Counted from the stretch's first letter, positions 43,853 to 53,590 are shown. The stretch: 64,000 nucleotides of DNA from JANQNX01 sp040217095 (GCA_965229565.1 OZ245888.1:1612001-1676000); one strand, 5' to 3'. Numbers and translations are program-made. The notes: generated by a model from the letters alone, not told the origin.

Positions 43853-44506
43853 CTAAAACTGAAATGGCTCGTTTTCGAGTGCACCTATCAGGGGCGGCAG
43901 GTCCGTTTCGAATAGACCTTCCAGCGACCAGCTATCGGCACTTTGCTTCGCGATCAAGCCTGCTTCCATCACCGGCGAACTGCCTACAATTACAAACAGG
44001 CTGCCACCTTCCTTTACCAGCTGCAAAAAGCGTTCATCCATTTTGGGTAACGAAGCAGTTAATACCACGGCATCATACTGCTGACCCTTTTGCAGTAGCT
44101 GGTAGACATCTGTTGTCTCCAGTTCCACGTTGGTGAGATTAAATCGGGCCAGTTTTTCGTGACAGCTGCTGGTGAAGTCCGGGTAAAGATCGATACTCTT
44201 AACCTTGCCAGCAGTACTGGCAAGCAGTGCGGTGAGATAGCCACTGCCGGTACCAATTTCCAGCACGGTATCATCCTTGCCAAGTTCGAGGGATTGTAAA
44301 ACTCTCGCCTCTTCTTTTGGCATCATCATGGTCTGACCATGATCAAGCGGGATACGAATGTCCGCAAAGGCCAGGCCTCGATATGACTCTGGCACGAAGA
44401 CCTCACGATGTATTTTACCTAGCAGATCAAGCACGCTTTGATCCAACACCTCCCAGGTGCGGATCTGCTGTTCGATCATATTAAATCTGGCCAGTTCTAT
44501 ATCCAT
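43853..44506 (-). CDS. Protein-L-isoaspartate O-methyltransferase family protein
   Basis: I start at the ATG at 44506 (MDIELARFNMIEQQIR), giving 217 residues; an upstream in-frame start would run through the TPP riboswitch on the other strand. Motif I is VLEIGTGSGYLTALLAS near residue 77, and MIEQQIRTWEV and EVFVP match the Pcm family N terminus. Pcm methylates isoaspartyl residues for repair; members near tolC form a divergent subgroup, so the activity is probable rather than certain. It ends two bases before the rhodanese gene. Confidence 0.88.
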   Translation of the reverse strand: MDIELARFNMIEQQIRTWEVLDQSVLDLLGKIHREVFVPESYRGLAFADIRIPLDHGQTMMMPKEEARVLQSLELGKDDTVLEIGTGSGYLTALLASTAGKVKSIDLYPDFTSSCHEKLARFNLTNVELETTDVYQLLQKGQQYDAVVLTASLPKMDERFLQLVKEGGSLFVIVGSSPVMEAGLIAKQSADSWSLEGLFETDLPPLIGALENEPFQF

Positions 44507-44587
44507 ATCTGTATGCCGCGGCACGACGGCGCCAGGCGACTTATTATTGGTTGTAGTCAGGGATCGTATTATATAGCATGTGTGAAA

Positions 44588-44658
44588 GCTAGGGGCGCCC
44601 TGCAGGGCTGAGATTGACCCTTTACCTGATCTGGTTAGTACCAGCGTAGGGAAGCGAA
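44588..44658 (+). promoter_or_regulatory. TPP riboswitch (THI box) upstream of thiC
   Basis: The conserved THI-box blocks are in order: GGGGCGCC, GGCTGAGA, a variable arm, ACCTGATCTGG, TAGTACCAGCG and TAGGGAA. It lies about 50 bp before the thiC ATG. TPP binding would repress thiC, probably by hiding the ribosome-binding site. The thiamin link to its neighbour makes this certain enough without a search. Confidence 0.95.
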
Positions 44659-44708
44659 TTCTTGCCATTGGCGCTCATTATTCATGCACAACGACACCTG
44701 AGGTCCTT

Positions 44709-46589
44709 ATGAGCGCAAAATCCAAAGCCGTGCTGAGCGAAACTGCCAGCGTCGACGCACGTATTACCCAACCGATCCCGAACTCCAAGAAGATTTACGT
44801 GACCGGTTCCCGGCCCGATATTCGCGTACCGATGCGCGAGATCAGTTGTGCCCCGACCCATACCCGGTCCGGGCTGGAGCAGAATACGCCGATCACGGTT
44901 TATGACACCTCCGGGCCATACACCGATCCCGCAGCCGACATCGATATTCGTCGTGGTTTAACGGCGCTGCGCCAGGACTGGATCGATGAACGCCAGGATA
45001 CACAACAGCTTGATGCACTCAGCTCTGACTACGGGGTGCAACGCCTGCAGGACCCGGAACTGGCCGCATTGCGCTACGAGCACACACGCTTGCCGCGTGT
45101 CGCAAACAACGGTGCCAATGTGACGCAGATGCACTACGCGCGCCGCGGTATTGTGACGCCCGAGATGGAATTCATCGCCATCCGCGAGAACCAGCGTTTA
45201 AACGAGTACCGTGATGCAGCGTTGACAAAACGCCATCCGGGTATGCCGTGGCAGAGTACCCTGCCGGAAGAGGTCACGCCGGAGTTTGTGCGTGACGAGG
45301 TGGCCGCGGGGCGCGCCATTATCCCGAACAATATCAATCACCCGGAATCCGAGCCGATGATCATCGGTCGTAATTTCCTGGTCAAGATCAACGCGAACAT
45401 CGGCAACTCGGCGGTCAGCTCTTCCATTGAAGAAGAGGTGGAGAAGATGACCTGGGCCATCCGTTGCGGCGCCGATACGGTGATGGACCTGTCGACCGGC
45501 AAGAACATCCACGAGACGCGGGAATGGATCATCCGTAATTCCCCGGTGCCGATCGGTACCGTGCCGATTTACCAGGCACTGGAGAAAGTGGATGGCAAGG
45601 CGGAGGAACTGACCTGGGAGATGTACCGGGACACGCTGATTGAACAGGCCGAGCAAGGCGTGGATTATTTTACTATCCATGCCGGTGTGCGTTTACCGTA
45701 TATCCCGCTGACGGCGAAACGCGTCACCGGTATCGTGTCACGCGGTGGGTCTATCCTGGCCAAGTGGTGCCTGGCGCATCACAAGGACAATTTTCTGTAC
45801 ACGCACTTCGAAGAGATCTGCGAGATCATGAAGGCCTACGATGTGGCGTTTTCACTGGGTGATGGCCTGCGGCCGGGGTCGATTGCCGATGCCAACGACG
45901 AGGCGCAGTTTGCAGAACTGAAGACACTGGGCGAATTGACACAGGTGGCCTGGCAGCATGATGTGCAGGTCATGATTGAAGGCCCGGGGCATGTGCCCAT
46001 GCACATGATCAAGGAGAACGTCGACAAGGAAATGGACGAATGTTATGAAGCCCCGTTCTATACACTTGGGCCATTAACCACGGACATTGCACCGGGTTAT
46101 GACCACATTACCTCTGCCATTGGTGCCGCGATGATCGGTTGGTACGGCACGGCCATGCTGTGTTATGTCACACCCAAGGAGCACCTGGGGTTACCGAACA
46201 AGGACGATGTGAAGGAAGGGATTATTACCTACAAGATTGCCGCCCACGCTGCCGACCTGGCCAAGGGCCACCCGGCGGCGCAATTGAGGGACAATGCCTT
46301 ATCCAAGGCACGTTTCGAGTTTCGCTGGGAAGACCAGTTCAACCTGGGACTGGACCCCGACCGGGCCCGTGACTTCCACGATGAAACCCTGCCCAAGGAA
46401 GGCCATAAGGTGGCGCACTTCTGCTCCATGTGCGGTCCCAACTTCTGCTCCATGAAGATCACGCAGGATGTGCGTGACTATGCGGCGCAGCAGGGCCTTG
46501 ATAATGCCGAGGATGCCATTGAGAAAGGCATGGACGAGATGGCAGAAAAGTTCAAGCACAAGGGTGGAGAGATTTATTACAAATCCTAG
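44709..46589 (+). CDS. thiC: Phosphomethylpyrimidine synthase
   Basis: The 626-residue radical SAM enzyme matches ThiC throughout: NGANVTQMHYARRGIVTPEMEFIAIREN, SPVPIGTVPIYQALEKV, GVDYFTIHAGV, EGPGHVPMHMIKENV, and the C-terminal cluster motif HFCSMCGPNFCSMKI (CX2CX4C). It converts aminoimidazole ribotide to hydroxymethylpyrimidine phosphate for thiamin synthesis. It follows the TPP riboswitch; no other thi gene is in the window. Confidence 0.98.
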   Translation: MSAKSKAVLSETASVDARITQPIPNSKKIYVTGSRPDIRVPMREISCAPTHTRSGLEQNTPITVYDTSGPYTDPAADIDIRRGLTALRQDWIDERQDTQQLDALSSDYGVQRLQDPELAALRYEHTRLPRVANNGANVTQMHYARRGIVTPEMEFIAIRENQRLNEYRDAALTKRHPGMPWQSTLPEEVTPEFVRDEVAAGRAIIPNNINHPESEPMIIGRNFLVKINANIGNSAVSSSIEEEVEKMTWAIRCGADTVMDLSTGKNIHETREWIIRNSPVPIGTVPIYQALEKVDGKAEELTWEMYRDTLIEQAEQGVDYFTIHAGVRLPYIPLTAKRVTGIVSRGGSILAKWCLAHHKDNFLYTHFEEICEIMKAYDVAFSLGDGLRPGSIADANDEAQFAELKTLGELTQVAWQHDVQVMIEGPGHVPMHMIKENVDKEMDECYEAPFYTLGPLTTDIAPGYDHITSAIGAAMIGWYGTAMLCYVTPKEHLGLPNKDDVKEGIITYKIAAHAADLAKGHPAAQLRDNALSKARFEFRWEDQFNLGLDPDRARDFHDETLPKEGHKVAHFCSMCGPNFCSMKITQDVRDYAAQQGLDNAEDAIEKGMDEMAEKFKHKGGEIYYKS

Positions 46590-46653
46590 TTTGACTGGTT
46601 AAATGTATAATTTTTCCTGGTAATTGTTTCAGCTGAAAATACAGTAGAGGTAG

Positions 46654-48852
46654 TTATAAACGGAAGCCGCCTGGTTGTTCCAGCCATTTCGTAAAGCTGT
46701 TCTCGTCCATAGGTTTGGCGATTCCATAGCCCTGTGCAAAGTCACATTCCAGTTGCTTGATTTTTTGTGCAATATGCATGTCTTCAACGCCTTCGGCAGT
46801 GATACTGGAACTGAGTTCCTTGGCCATTTTAACTGTAGAGGAAACAAGTATTTCATCTTCATTTGAGTTGTTTATATTCTTTATAAAAGACTGATCAATC
46901 TTGAGCTCATAGGGCTTGATATCCCTCAAGTATTGCATTGAAGAATAACCGGTTCCGTAATCATCAATTGAAAAATGAAACCCATGTTCTTTCAAGGTCA
47001 GGACGTTGTTGAGGAACAGCTTGTAATCCTTGGTAAAGGAAGTTTCCGTGATCTCTAACATTATAAAAGTATTAAAGTGTTTTTTGAGACTTAATGCAGT
47101 TTCAATAAAATCATGATCAGTCAGGTCTTTGGTTGAAACATTAATACTTAATAACAAACCTGAATCGATTAAAGTGACCTGTTTTTCAATTGCCTTGGCC
47201 ATGATGTGGCAGGTTAGTTCCTTGATTAATCCCGTATTTTCCAGAAGAGGAATAAATGAAATGGGAGGTAGAAAACCAAACTCATGATGATTCCACCTGA
47301 CAAGTATCTCAGCGCCTGTGATTTTGCTATTTCGCAGATCAAGCTTGGGCTGGTAGTGAAGAATAAACTCATCGTCTACCATTGATTGTTTGAAATCTGA
47401 TAACAATCTTATAGATTTTGGATCAGGCTCCATATCTTTGTCGTAAATACTATAGTGGTTTGCACTATTAATGGCATGGGCATGCGCCAGGTACGCATGT
47501 CTAAACAGCTTTTCTACATCATCTGTGTGATCGGGGTAAATGACAATGCCAAAGCAGCATCTGATGTCAAAACGTATGTTATCAATGGAGATTGTGGTGT
47601 TGACACTTTCAAAAAGGCGTTTACACCTTTCAAGCAACTCATTGTTGTTTGTACATGGATTCAAAATGATGCCCAATTTTCCCGGAGACAGTGAACCAAT
47701 TTCGTAAACATTGTGTTGCTTGATTAATTTGGCAAGATTTTTCTCTACATCATTACAGGCTGCCTCTCCAACACTAATAAACAACTCGAAGTAATCAAGA
47801 ATACTAAGCTGTATCAGGCAAGTGTATAGACCTGGATTATCCGTGGTAATTTTATGCAGTTTATTTTTAAGACGTTTTCTATTTGGTAGCCCGGTAAATG
47901 CGTCGTGGCTCTTTAAATAGAGTGCGTTCTTCTCTGCTTCCATGCGCTTTTCGGCTTCATTCTTGAGCGTGCCAGACACTTCCTTAATGCCTTTTCTATA
48001 GTAATAACTCAGGTAAGCGATACTCAAAATCAATAAAAACAGAAAAACATAAGAAATTAAATAAAACAGAAATGACCGCGGGTTTAGCTCATCTTCATAG
48101 ATCGATTTAATATCGTCCATTTGTCCTGAATTTGAAATATTTTTTATGCCAATATTGATCAGCTGTATTAACTCTTTGTTCTCCAAACGAGTAGCGAAAG
48201 CATAATCAAAACTTACAAGGGGTGGGCTTCTGATGCTAAGTATTTTGAGGTCCAGTTTCTTTTGAAAACTACGAAATTGCGATTCTTCATTGAATATATA
48301 ATCCCTGGAACTGGCAGATATTTTATTATGCATTGCTTGCATGTCGTCTACTGCCACGATATTCGCCGAAGTCGCATTTTGCGACAGCCATTCATGTCCT
48401 GCTGTCGCTGCTTGTACATAGATCGTTTTTCCCGAGACGGCCTCAATCGACTGTATATATTCGGCATCTGCAGAGCCAAATAGCACATAGTGTCTGTGCT
48501 GGTATGGTTTGGAAAACTTGTATTTTTCGCTGCGTTGCTTGGTGATAAACATTGGCATAATGTCGATCTTGCTACTGTCCAGATCGGACAGCATTTGACT
48601 CCATGTACCTAATACGATTTGGATATCCACATTTAATTCTTCAGAGATTGCACGCATCAGCCTCACATCCAGGCCACTGGCTTGATTGGAATCATTAATG
48701 AAGGTGTAAGGGTAGTAATTAAGATCACCGCCCATGATATAAGATGGTTTGTCCTGGCTAACTACTTGTGCCTGTTTGTCACTGGAACATGAGGCGAGGC
48801 CAAGGAGGAGCAATAATGCAAGAATCGTCCTGGAAGGGTTGTGTGCGTTCAT
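46654..48852 (-). CDS. Lipoprotein sensor: SBP domain, degenerate GGDEF, EAL phosphodiesterase
   Basis: Start ATG 48852 puts a lipobox (LGLASC) near residue 22; an ATG 30 bases upstream is less likely. Domains: periplasmic solute-binding family 3 domain about 30-255 (GGDLNYYPYTFINDSNQASGLDVRLM), one TM near 275-292, GGDEF about 325-475 and EAL about 490-725. The GGDEF signature position reads LSPGKLG, so cyclase activity is unlikely. EAL residues are kept (EILVRW, NVS, EITET, DDYGTGYSS, KIDQSF, EGVED), so it should hydrolyse cyclic di-GMP when an amino-acid-like ligand is sensed. Confidence 0.9.
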   Translation of the reverse strand: MNAHNPSRTILALLLLLGLASCSSDKQAQVVSQDKPSYIMGGDLNYYPYTFINDSNQASGLDVRLMRAISEELNVDIQIVLGTWSQMLSDLDSSKIDIMPMFITKQRSEKYKFSKPYQHRHYVLFGSADAEYIQSIEAVSGKTIYVQAATAGHEWLSQNATSANIVAVDDMQAMHNKISASSRDYIFNEESQFRSFQKKLDLKILSIRSPPLVSFDYAFATRLENKELIQLINIGIKNISNSGQMDDIKSIYEDELNPRSFLFYLISYVFLFLLILSIAYLSYYYRKGIKEVSGTLKNEAEKRMEAEKNALYLKSHDAFTGLPNRKRLKNKLHKITTDNPGLYTCLIQLSILDYFELFISVGEAACNDVEKNLAKLIKQHNVYEIGSLSPGKLGIILNPCTNNNELLERCKRLFESVNTTISIDNIRFDIRCCFGIVIYPDHTDDVEKLFRHAYLAHAHAINSANHYSIYDKDMEPDPKSIRLLSDFKQSMVDDEFILHYQPKLDLRNSKITGAEILVRWNHHEFGFLPPISFIPLLENTGLIKELTCHIMAKAIEKQVTLIDSGLLLSINVSTKDLTDHDFIETALSLKKHFNTFIMLEITETSFTKDYKLFLNNVLTLKEHGFHFSIDDYGTGYSSMQYLRDIKPYELKIDQSFIKNINNSNEDEILVSSTVKMAKELSSSITAEGVEDMHIAQKIKQLECDFAQGYGIAKPMDENSFTKWLEQPGGFRL

Positions 48853-49038
48853 GTGTCTAAATCCCTGTTGACAACACTTCACAATATGGCAAATCGTTTC
48901 AGCTAAAGCAACCGTTTAATGCAACAACAGGTTTTTGCAACCTGTTGTTTACAATAGGGTTACAGAATAAAGCTGAATTTTTTCGTCACTATAACTGATG
49001 ACCAAGATCAATATCGTTGCTTATGAATAAGATTGTCT

Positions 49039-50475
49039 TTACTTACTTGAGAGAGTATTGGTGACAACAATGCTGACGAAACTCAACAGGAATCCTGGTA
49101 TTAATTCATACAAATTAAATATTTCTGTACCTAGTGTGTTGTGGTTCCAGAATAGAACGGTTCCTGCCCCTGTGATCATTCCAACCAGCGCAGCTCGGAA
49201 TGACAGCTCTTTCATGTACAGCGAAAGCAGGATCAAGGGGCCAAACGTGGCGCCAAAACCGGCCCAGGCATAGGCGACCAGGTCCAGTACCTTGTTGTCC
49301 GGTTGCAAGGCAAGCGCAGTCGCTAATAACGTCAGAACCAACACGGCTGAACGACCAAGATTGACCAGTGCCTTTTCACTCACATCTTTACGAAAAGATT
49401 TATAGATATCCTCTGCCAGCGCTGATGAGGCAACCAGCAATTGCGAATCCGCGGTACTCATGATCGCGGCCAGGATGGCCGCCAGGCATATACCTGCCGG
49501 TAACGGGTGCATCAACACGGGTAGCAACTTGATAAACACCTTTTCGCTATCAGCGCCGACCAGTGGTTCACTCAATAGTACAATACCGGCAAAGCCGATA
49601 AACAGGGCCGCTACCAGGCCAACCAGGGTCCAGACCAGGGCTATTCTTCTTGCTGCCGGTAGCTGTAATGGTGATTGAATCGCCATGAAACGTATCAGGA
49701 TATGTGGTTGCCCGAAATAACCGAGGCCCCAGCCGAGTAGCGACACGATACCGATCAGCCCCAGTGCTTCACCGCTGTTGTTGGTAAAGGCATCGGTTAA
49801 TTCAAAATTCGCGATCTGCATGGAGTTGAACAGCGTATCGAATCCATCCAGCATGAATAACGACGCCAGTGCCACGTAACTCAGTGCCAGTGCCATCAAC
49901 AGACCCTGGATTAAGTCCGTCCAGCTTACCGCCAGGAAACCGCCAAGACAGGTATAAAGAAGGATTGTGCCGGCACCTATGATGACGGCCCAGTGATAGG
50001 GGATGGAAAAAACGGCTTCAAACAGTTTGCCGCCTGCCACCAGGCCGGAGCTGGTATAGAAAAAATAAAACAACAGGATGATCAACGCTGATAACAGGCG
50101 CAAGCGATGCGTACCGTCACCAAAACGATGTTCAAGGTATTCGGGTATCGTCAATGCATTATGTAATTTTTCTGTATCAACCCGGAGGCGGGGTGCGACC
50201 AGGTACCAGTTGCATGCCGTGCCGATAAACAGGCCAACGGCAATCCAGATTGCCTCCAGTCCTGCCAGGTAGGCGTAGCCCGGCAGGCCCAGTAATAGCC
50301 AGCCACTCATATCCGAAGCCCCGGCACTGATCGCGGTTGTCCAGCGGCCGAGTTTCCGGCCACCCAGGATGTAATCCGACATGCTTGTGGTACGTTTCCA
50401 GGCAATGAAACCAATGCCAAGCATGAGCAACAGGTAGCCGCTGAAAGTAATGAAGATTAACTGGCTGTCTGACAT
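49039..50475 (-). CDS. putP: Sodium/proline symporter
   Basis: The 478-residue protein has about 12-13 TM helices of the SSS family: SDYILGGRKLGRWTTAISAGASDMSGWLLLGLPGYAYLAG, GWGLGYFGQPHILIRFMA, and STADSQLLVASSALAEDIYK. These are PutP hallmarks for sodium-coupled proline uptake. It starts three bases after the stop of the spore-photolyase-like gene, so it may be the last gene of that minus-strand operon. The 160 bp after its end up to the EAL lipoprotein gene holds nothing recognised. Confidence 0.92.
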   Translation of the reverse strand: MSDSQLIFITFSGYLLLMLGIGFIAWKRTTSMSDYILGGRKLGRWTTAISAGASDMSGWLLLGLPGYAYLAGLEAIWIAVGLFIGTACNWYLVAPRLRVDTEKLHNALTIPEYLEHRFGDGTHRLRLLSALIILLFYFFYTSSGLVAGGKLFEAVFSIPYHWAVIIGAGTILLYTCLGGFLAVSWTDLIQGLLMALALSYVALASLFMLDGFDTLFNSMQIANFELTDAFTNNSGEALGLIGIVSLLGWGLGYFGQPHILIRFMAIQSPLQLPAARRIALVWTLVGLVAALFIGFAGIVLLSEPLVGADSEKVFIKLLPVLMHPLPAGICLAAILAAIMSTADSQLLVASSALAEDIYKSFRKDVSEKALVNLGRSAVLVLTLLATALALQPDNKVLDLVAYAWAGFGATFGPLILLSLYMKELSFRAALVGMITGAGTVLFWNHNTLGTEIFNLYELIPGFLLSFVSIVVTNTLSSK

Positions 50476-50478
50476 TGG

Positions 50479-51476
50479 CTAGATCATTTCATGGCAGGGA
50501 AAAAACCTGTCCGGTTCAATGTATTGTTGTATATGTTCTGCGGCAAAGTCGAGCATGTTATTGCGTATAGACGCGGGATAGCCGATCTGTTTATCTTCGT
50601 CGGTAAGCGGTGAGGCCAGTAATCTTTCATCCGGGTACAATTTCTGCAATTTTCGAAAGTAGTCGCGTGGCAGACGAAAGCTGCCCAGGCTGACCGAATG
50701 GATACGTGAACAATCCAGCCGACTGAATAATTCTTTAAACAAACTTGCGTAGGCTTGCTGGTATTCATCGATATAGATCAAGGGGTCGAAACGTAAACCA
50801 ATGAGCCAGCCAGCCTGTTGCAGGGCAAGCATGGCCTGTAGTCGTTTCTCAATCGAGGGCACCTTGTGCTCAAGGGCCTTGCCGATTGTTTCGGGTGTAA
50901 AGCTGAAGGCAATTACGCAGTTGGCGATCGGGTCCCGGTCAAGCAGTGAGCGTACCTGTGTGCTCTTGGTTCGCAGTTCCAGCAGGCAGTTGCTATGTTC
51001 CTCGAAGAAGGGTAGAAACTGATCGATAAAACCTGTCAGCGGGTCCAGTGCCAGGCTGTCACAATCGTAACCTGAAAAAAATGTACCGTCTCATCGTCAT
51101 GCTGTTTCGCCAGCCTTGCCAGTTCGTCGATAAAGTTCTCGTAATTGACAAACAGTACATAGTGCGCGGATTGAAACATCCCCTGCAGGAAACAGTAACG
51201 GCAGTCATACAGGCAGTTCAGCATGTGTGAGAAGTAATAATTATGTTCGGCACCGATGCCGTATTGAGCCGGAGTCGGCAAGACATGGCCGCTATGCTTT
51301 TCTGCAAGTATGAGGGCAGGTTTTTTCTTCTGTAGTCTGAAGTTCTGCGCCTTGCGATTAAACACCTCCGTGTAGCTAGCGCACTTGATAATCTGCGCGC
51401 GTGGATAACGTCGCAGGATATCCCGGCTACGTGGATGGTCGACAACGGCATCTTCCATGTAAATGGTATCGATCAT
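50479..51476 (-). pseudogene. Spore photoproduct lyase-like radical SAM gene with a frameshift
   Basis: The N-terminal part (51476 to about 51075) contains the radical SAM cluster motif CLYDCRYC (CX3CX2C) in SHMLNCLYDCRYCFLQG. The C-terminal part (about 51075 to 50479) continues in another frame with SGYDCDSLALDPLTGFID and GLRFDPLIYIDEYQQAY. The switch lies at a run of seven A residues (51075-51081 on the plus strand); one additional base would restore a single protein of about 332 residues. This may be a real lesion or a homopolymer sequencing error. The family includes SplB, which reverses spore photoproduct, but many bacterial members act on unknown substrates. Confidence 0.85.
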
Positions 51477-52309
51477 TCCTGTTCTGCACGTGGACTGTGT
51501 AAAGTAAAGGGAACCCTGGACGGCGCATCCCGGAGCAAGCGCAGCACGGCCTTCGCCGAGTCAGCAGTGCCAATTAGCTGCCAGGTATCGGCATCTTCCT
51601 GCAAGATTTGCCAGCGTCGCAAACACTCGCGCAGTTGTATTTTTTGCGTCTGTGTAAAGTGCCAGCGAGTGATGATCGCTTCATAGGCCGCAGGCAGCGC
51701 CAGGGATTGTTCGAGTTCACTCGAAAAATCATGCAATGCGGACAGTATCTTATCAATTGTCCCGAGCTGTGACTCGACATAGCCCGAAACAATTTTTGCC
51801 TTGATGTTACCGCTATGGCTGTGCCCATTATCGGAAACGATCTTGAAACAGTGGATTAATTCGCTGGTTCCCAGCCGACTTGCCAGTGCATAAAAACCGG
51901 CGGCCTCCATGTCAAACAGAACGGCCTGGTACTCTTCGGAAGGCGTATCAAGGGTCCGCAGCGGCAGCACCGGGCAGGGAGCATCAAACAATACCTGTGG
52001 GTACCAGGTTGCGCCGCTGGCTGCATCGGTGATTTTGTTTACCAGGCAGGCTTCGCCCAGGTCCAGGTCGGCATGACCGGCAATACCGATATTGACCCAG
52101 GTATCAGCCGGCGAAGTCTTGAAGCTGGCGTGATGATAACTGACGGCGGCAGCGGCAAGTGATTTGCCCACACCGGTAATGACCAGGCTGACGTTGTTGT
52201 CTGAAGATATAAAACTACGGAACAGGTCATGCTGATTCTGTTCCTTGAGTTTAAAATGCGCTATCAATGGCATTGCCTCGCAGGCAAGCGCGGTAAAAAT
52301 GTGAATCAT
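51473..52309 (-). CDS. MTA/SAH nucleosidase-like (PNP/UDP family) protein
   Basis: The 278-residue protein has the nucleosidase fold: Glu in TALACEAMPLI, VITGVGKSLAAAAV, NIGIAGHADLDLGEACLVNKI, Glu in LFDMEAAGFYALA and the catalytic Asp in KIVSDNGHS. About 80 C-terminal residues after the core have no signature. It would cleave an adenosyl or related nucleoside. It overlaps the downstream radical SAM gene by 4 nt, so the nucleosidase may clear 5'-deoxyadenosine or related products of that enzyme, which is an inference. Confidence 0.82.
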   Translation of the reverse strand: MIHIFTALACEAMPLIAHFKLKEQNQHDLFRSFISSDNNVSLVITGVGKSLAAAAVSYHHASFKTSPADTWVNIGIAGHADLDLGEACLVNKITDAASGATWYPQVLFDAPCPVLPLRTLDTPSEEYQAVLFDMEAAGFYALASRLGTSELIHCFKIVSDNGHSHSGNIKAKIVSGYVESQLGTIDKILSALHDFSSELEQSLALPAAYEAIITRWHFTQTQKIQLRECLRRWQILQEDADTWQLIGTADSAKAVLRLLRDAPSRVPFTLHSPRAEQE

Positions 52310-52770
52310 GGTTTATTGTGCTGCCCTTGATAGTTCTCCTGGCAATGAGTAATAAACTTTTGCCAGGTTGCGTCCGGCTGCCAGATAGCGAGCATGTCTG
52401 CTTCTGCCCGTATGCGGTCTTCCTGTTCAACCAGCACCCGATAAAGATAGACAAACGCGGATACTCGCCAGTTACAGGCACAATGAACCAGTATTGTGTT
52501 AGCTGAATGTTTGTTCATGGCTGCGACGAAGCGGTTGAAATCATCCAGTCGTGGGCGGTTAAAATCGACAGGTATGTTGATGTAGGGAATACCCTGCGAT
52601 TTGATACGTTCGGCTTCATCTGCAACTGCACCCGGAGACTCGTCATGGGCCAGGTTGATGACCAGTTCGATTCCGGCCTGTTTTAATTGCAGTAACTGGT
52701 CTTTGTCGGGTTGTGCCGAGGTATGTAGCCTGGCATTGATATGCTTGTAGTTCTTTATTTGATCAAGCAT
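52306..52770 (-). CDS. Bacterial protein tyrosine phosphatase-like protein
   Basis: The 154-residue protein has the cysteine-phosphatase fold, with LHTSAQPDKDQLLQLKQAGIELVINL and the P-loop VHCACNWRVSAF. The spacing is CX4R with Asn in the loop, as in the PTP-bact/DUF442-like group, not the classical CX5R. The substrate is unknown. It overlaps the downstream nucleosidase gene by 4 nt and the upstream glycosyltransferase gene by 8 nt. Confidence 0.82.
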   Translation of the reverse strand: MLDQIKNYKHINARLHTSAQPDKDQLLQLKQAGIELVINLAHDESPGAVADEAERIKSQGIPYINIPVDFNRPRLDDFNRFVAAMNKHSANTILVHCACNWRVSAFVYLYRVLVEQEDRIRAEADMLAIWQPDATWQKFITHCQENYQGQHNKP

Positions 52771-53590
52771 AACGTTGTTTCAATGTCATGAACTGTTTTG
52801 AGTAAGTATTCGTGCCATGTTTTTCACTGCCCTGTATGAATATATCAATCTTTTGCAATAGCATCTGGATTGCTGCCTGCCTGTCGATGTCGTTCAGGTC
52901 AATTGATTCAATACATTTCTGCAATGCCTGGATTCGAAAACGATCCATGCCCCAGTGCATTTGCGACAACTGATCGGCATGTCCGCCGAACTTATTGGTG
53001 AGCGCCTCATCAATAAACAACACCGGATGCCGGCTACAGATCCGTAACCACATATCGTAATCTTCACAGGCCGGCAGTCTTTCGTCGAAGAACCCAACCT
53101 CGTCGAACAATGTTTTCCTGATTATTACCGAGGAGGGAGAGATTGCACATAGTGGCAAACAGTGCTGGAAAATATGGCCGCCCTGTTTCCGATGTTTCTT
53201 TTTTTGTGGCAACACCTTGCCATTGCGATACCAGGTCTCGTTGGTATGACATATTGAATATGTGGTGGCCTTTGCCAGTTCGCCACACTGTCGTTCCAGT
53301 TTTTGTGGCTGCCAGCTATCGTCAGAATCCAGCAGGCTAATCCAGTTGCCACCAGCCGCCCGTATGCCGGTATTACGTGCGGCACTAACGCCCTGGTGTG
53401 ACTGGTTTAACAACCTTACTGCCGGATGTTGTTCTCTGATATGGGTTTCAATGTTATCTGTCGATCCATCGTTCACAACGATGATTTCATCAGCCGAACG
53501 TGTTTGCTCGTATACCGACTGCAGTGCCCGATCAATCAATGTGATCCTGTTATAGACCGGGATGATGACGCTGATGGAAAAATCGGGCAT
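52763..53590 (-). CDS. Family 2 glycosyltransferase
   Basis: The 275-residue protein is a GT-A enzyme: ISVIIPVYNRITLIDRALQSV, VNDGSTDN, the DXD region LLDSDDSWQPQKLERQ, and the ED motif region RLPACEDYDMWLRI. It probably glycosylates a lipid or saccharide at the inner membrane face. It heads a tightly overlapped minus-strand operon with a phosphatase, nucleosidase and radical SAM gene, an unusual combination. Confidence 0.9.
   Translation of the reverse strand: MPDFSISVIIPVYNRITLIDRALQSVYEQTRSADEIIVVNDGSTDNIETHIREQHPAVRLLNQSHQGVSAARNTGIRAAGGNWISLLDSDDSWQPQKLERQCGELAKATTYSICHTNETWYRNGKVLPQKKKHRKQGGHIFQHCLPLCAISPSSVIIRKTLFDEVGFFDERLPACEDYDMWLRICSRHPVLFIDEALTNKFGGHADQLSQMHWGMDRFRIQALQKCIESIDLNDIDRQAAIQMLLQKIDIFIQGSEKHGTNTYSKQFMTLKQRYA

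Noticed and set aside
44507..44668. N-terminal extension of the pcm-like protein
   Set aside because: The extra 54 codons lie opposite the TPP riboswitch and do not resemble the family; MDIELARFNMIEQQIR is the expected N terminus.
52450..52500. Damaged phosphatase P-loop
   Set aside because: CX4R looks short next to classical CX5R, but HCxxNxRVSA is the normal form in the bacterial PTP subgroup as I know it.
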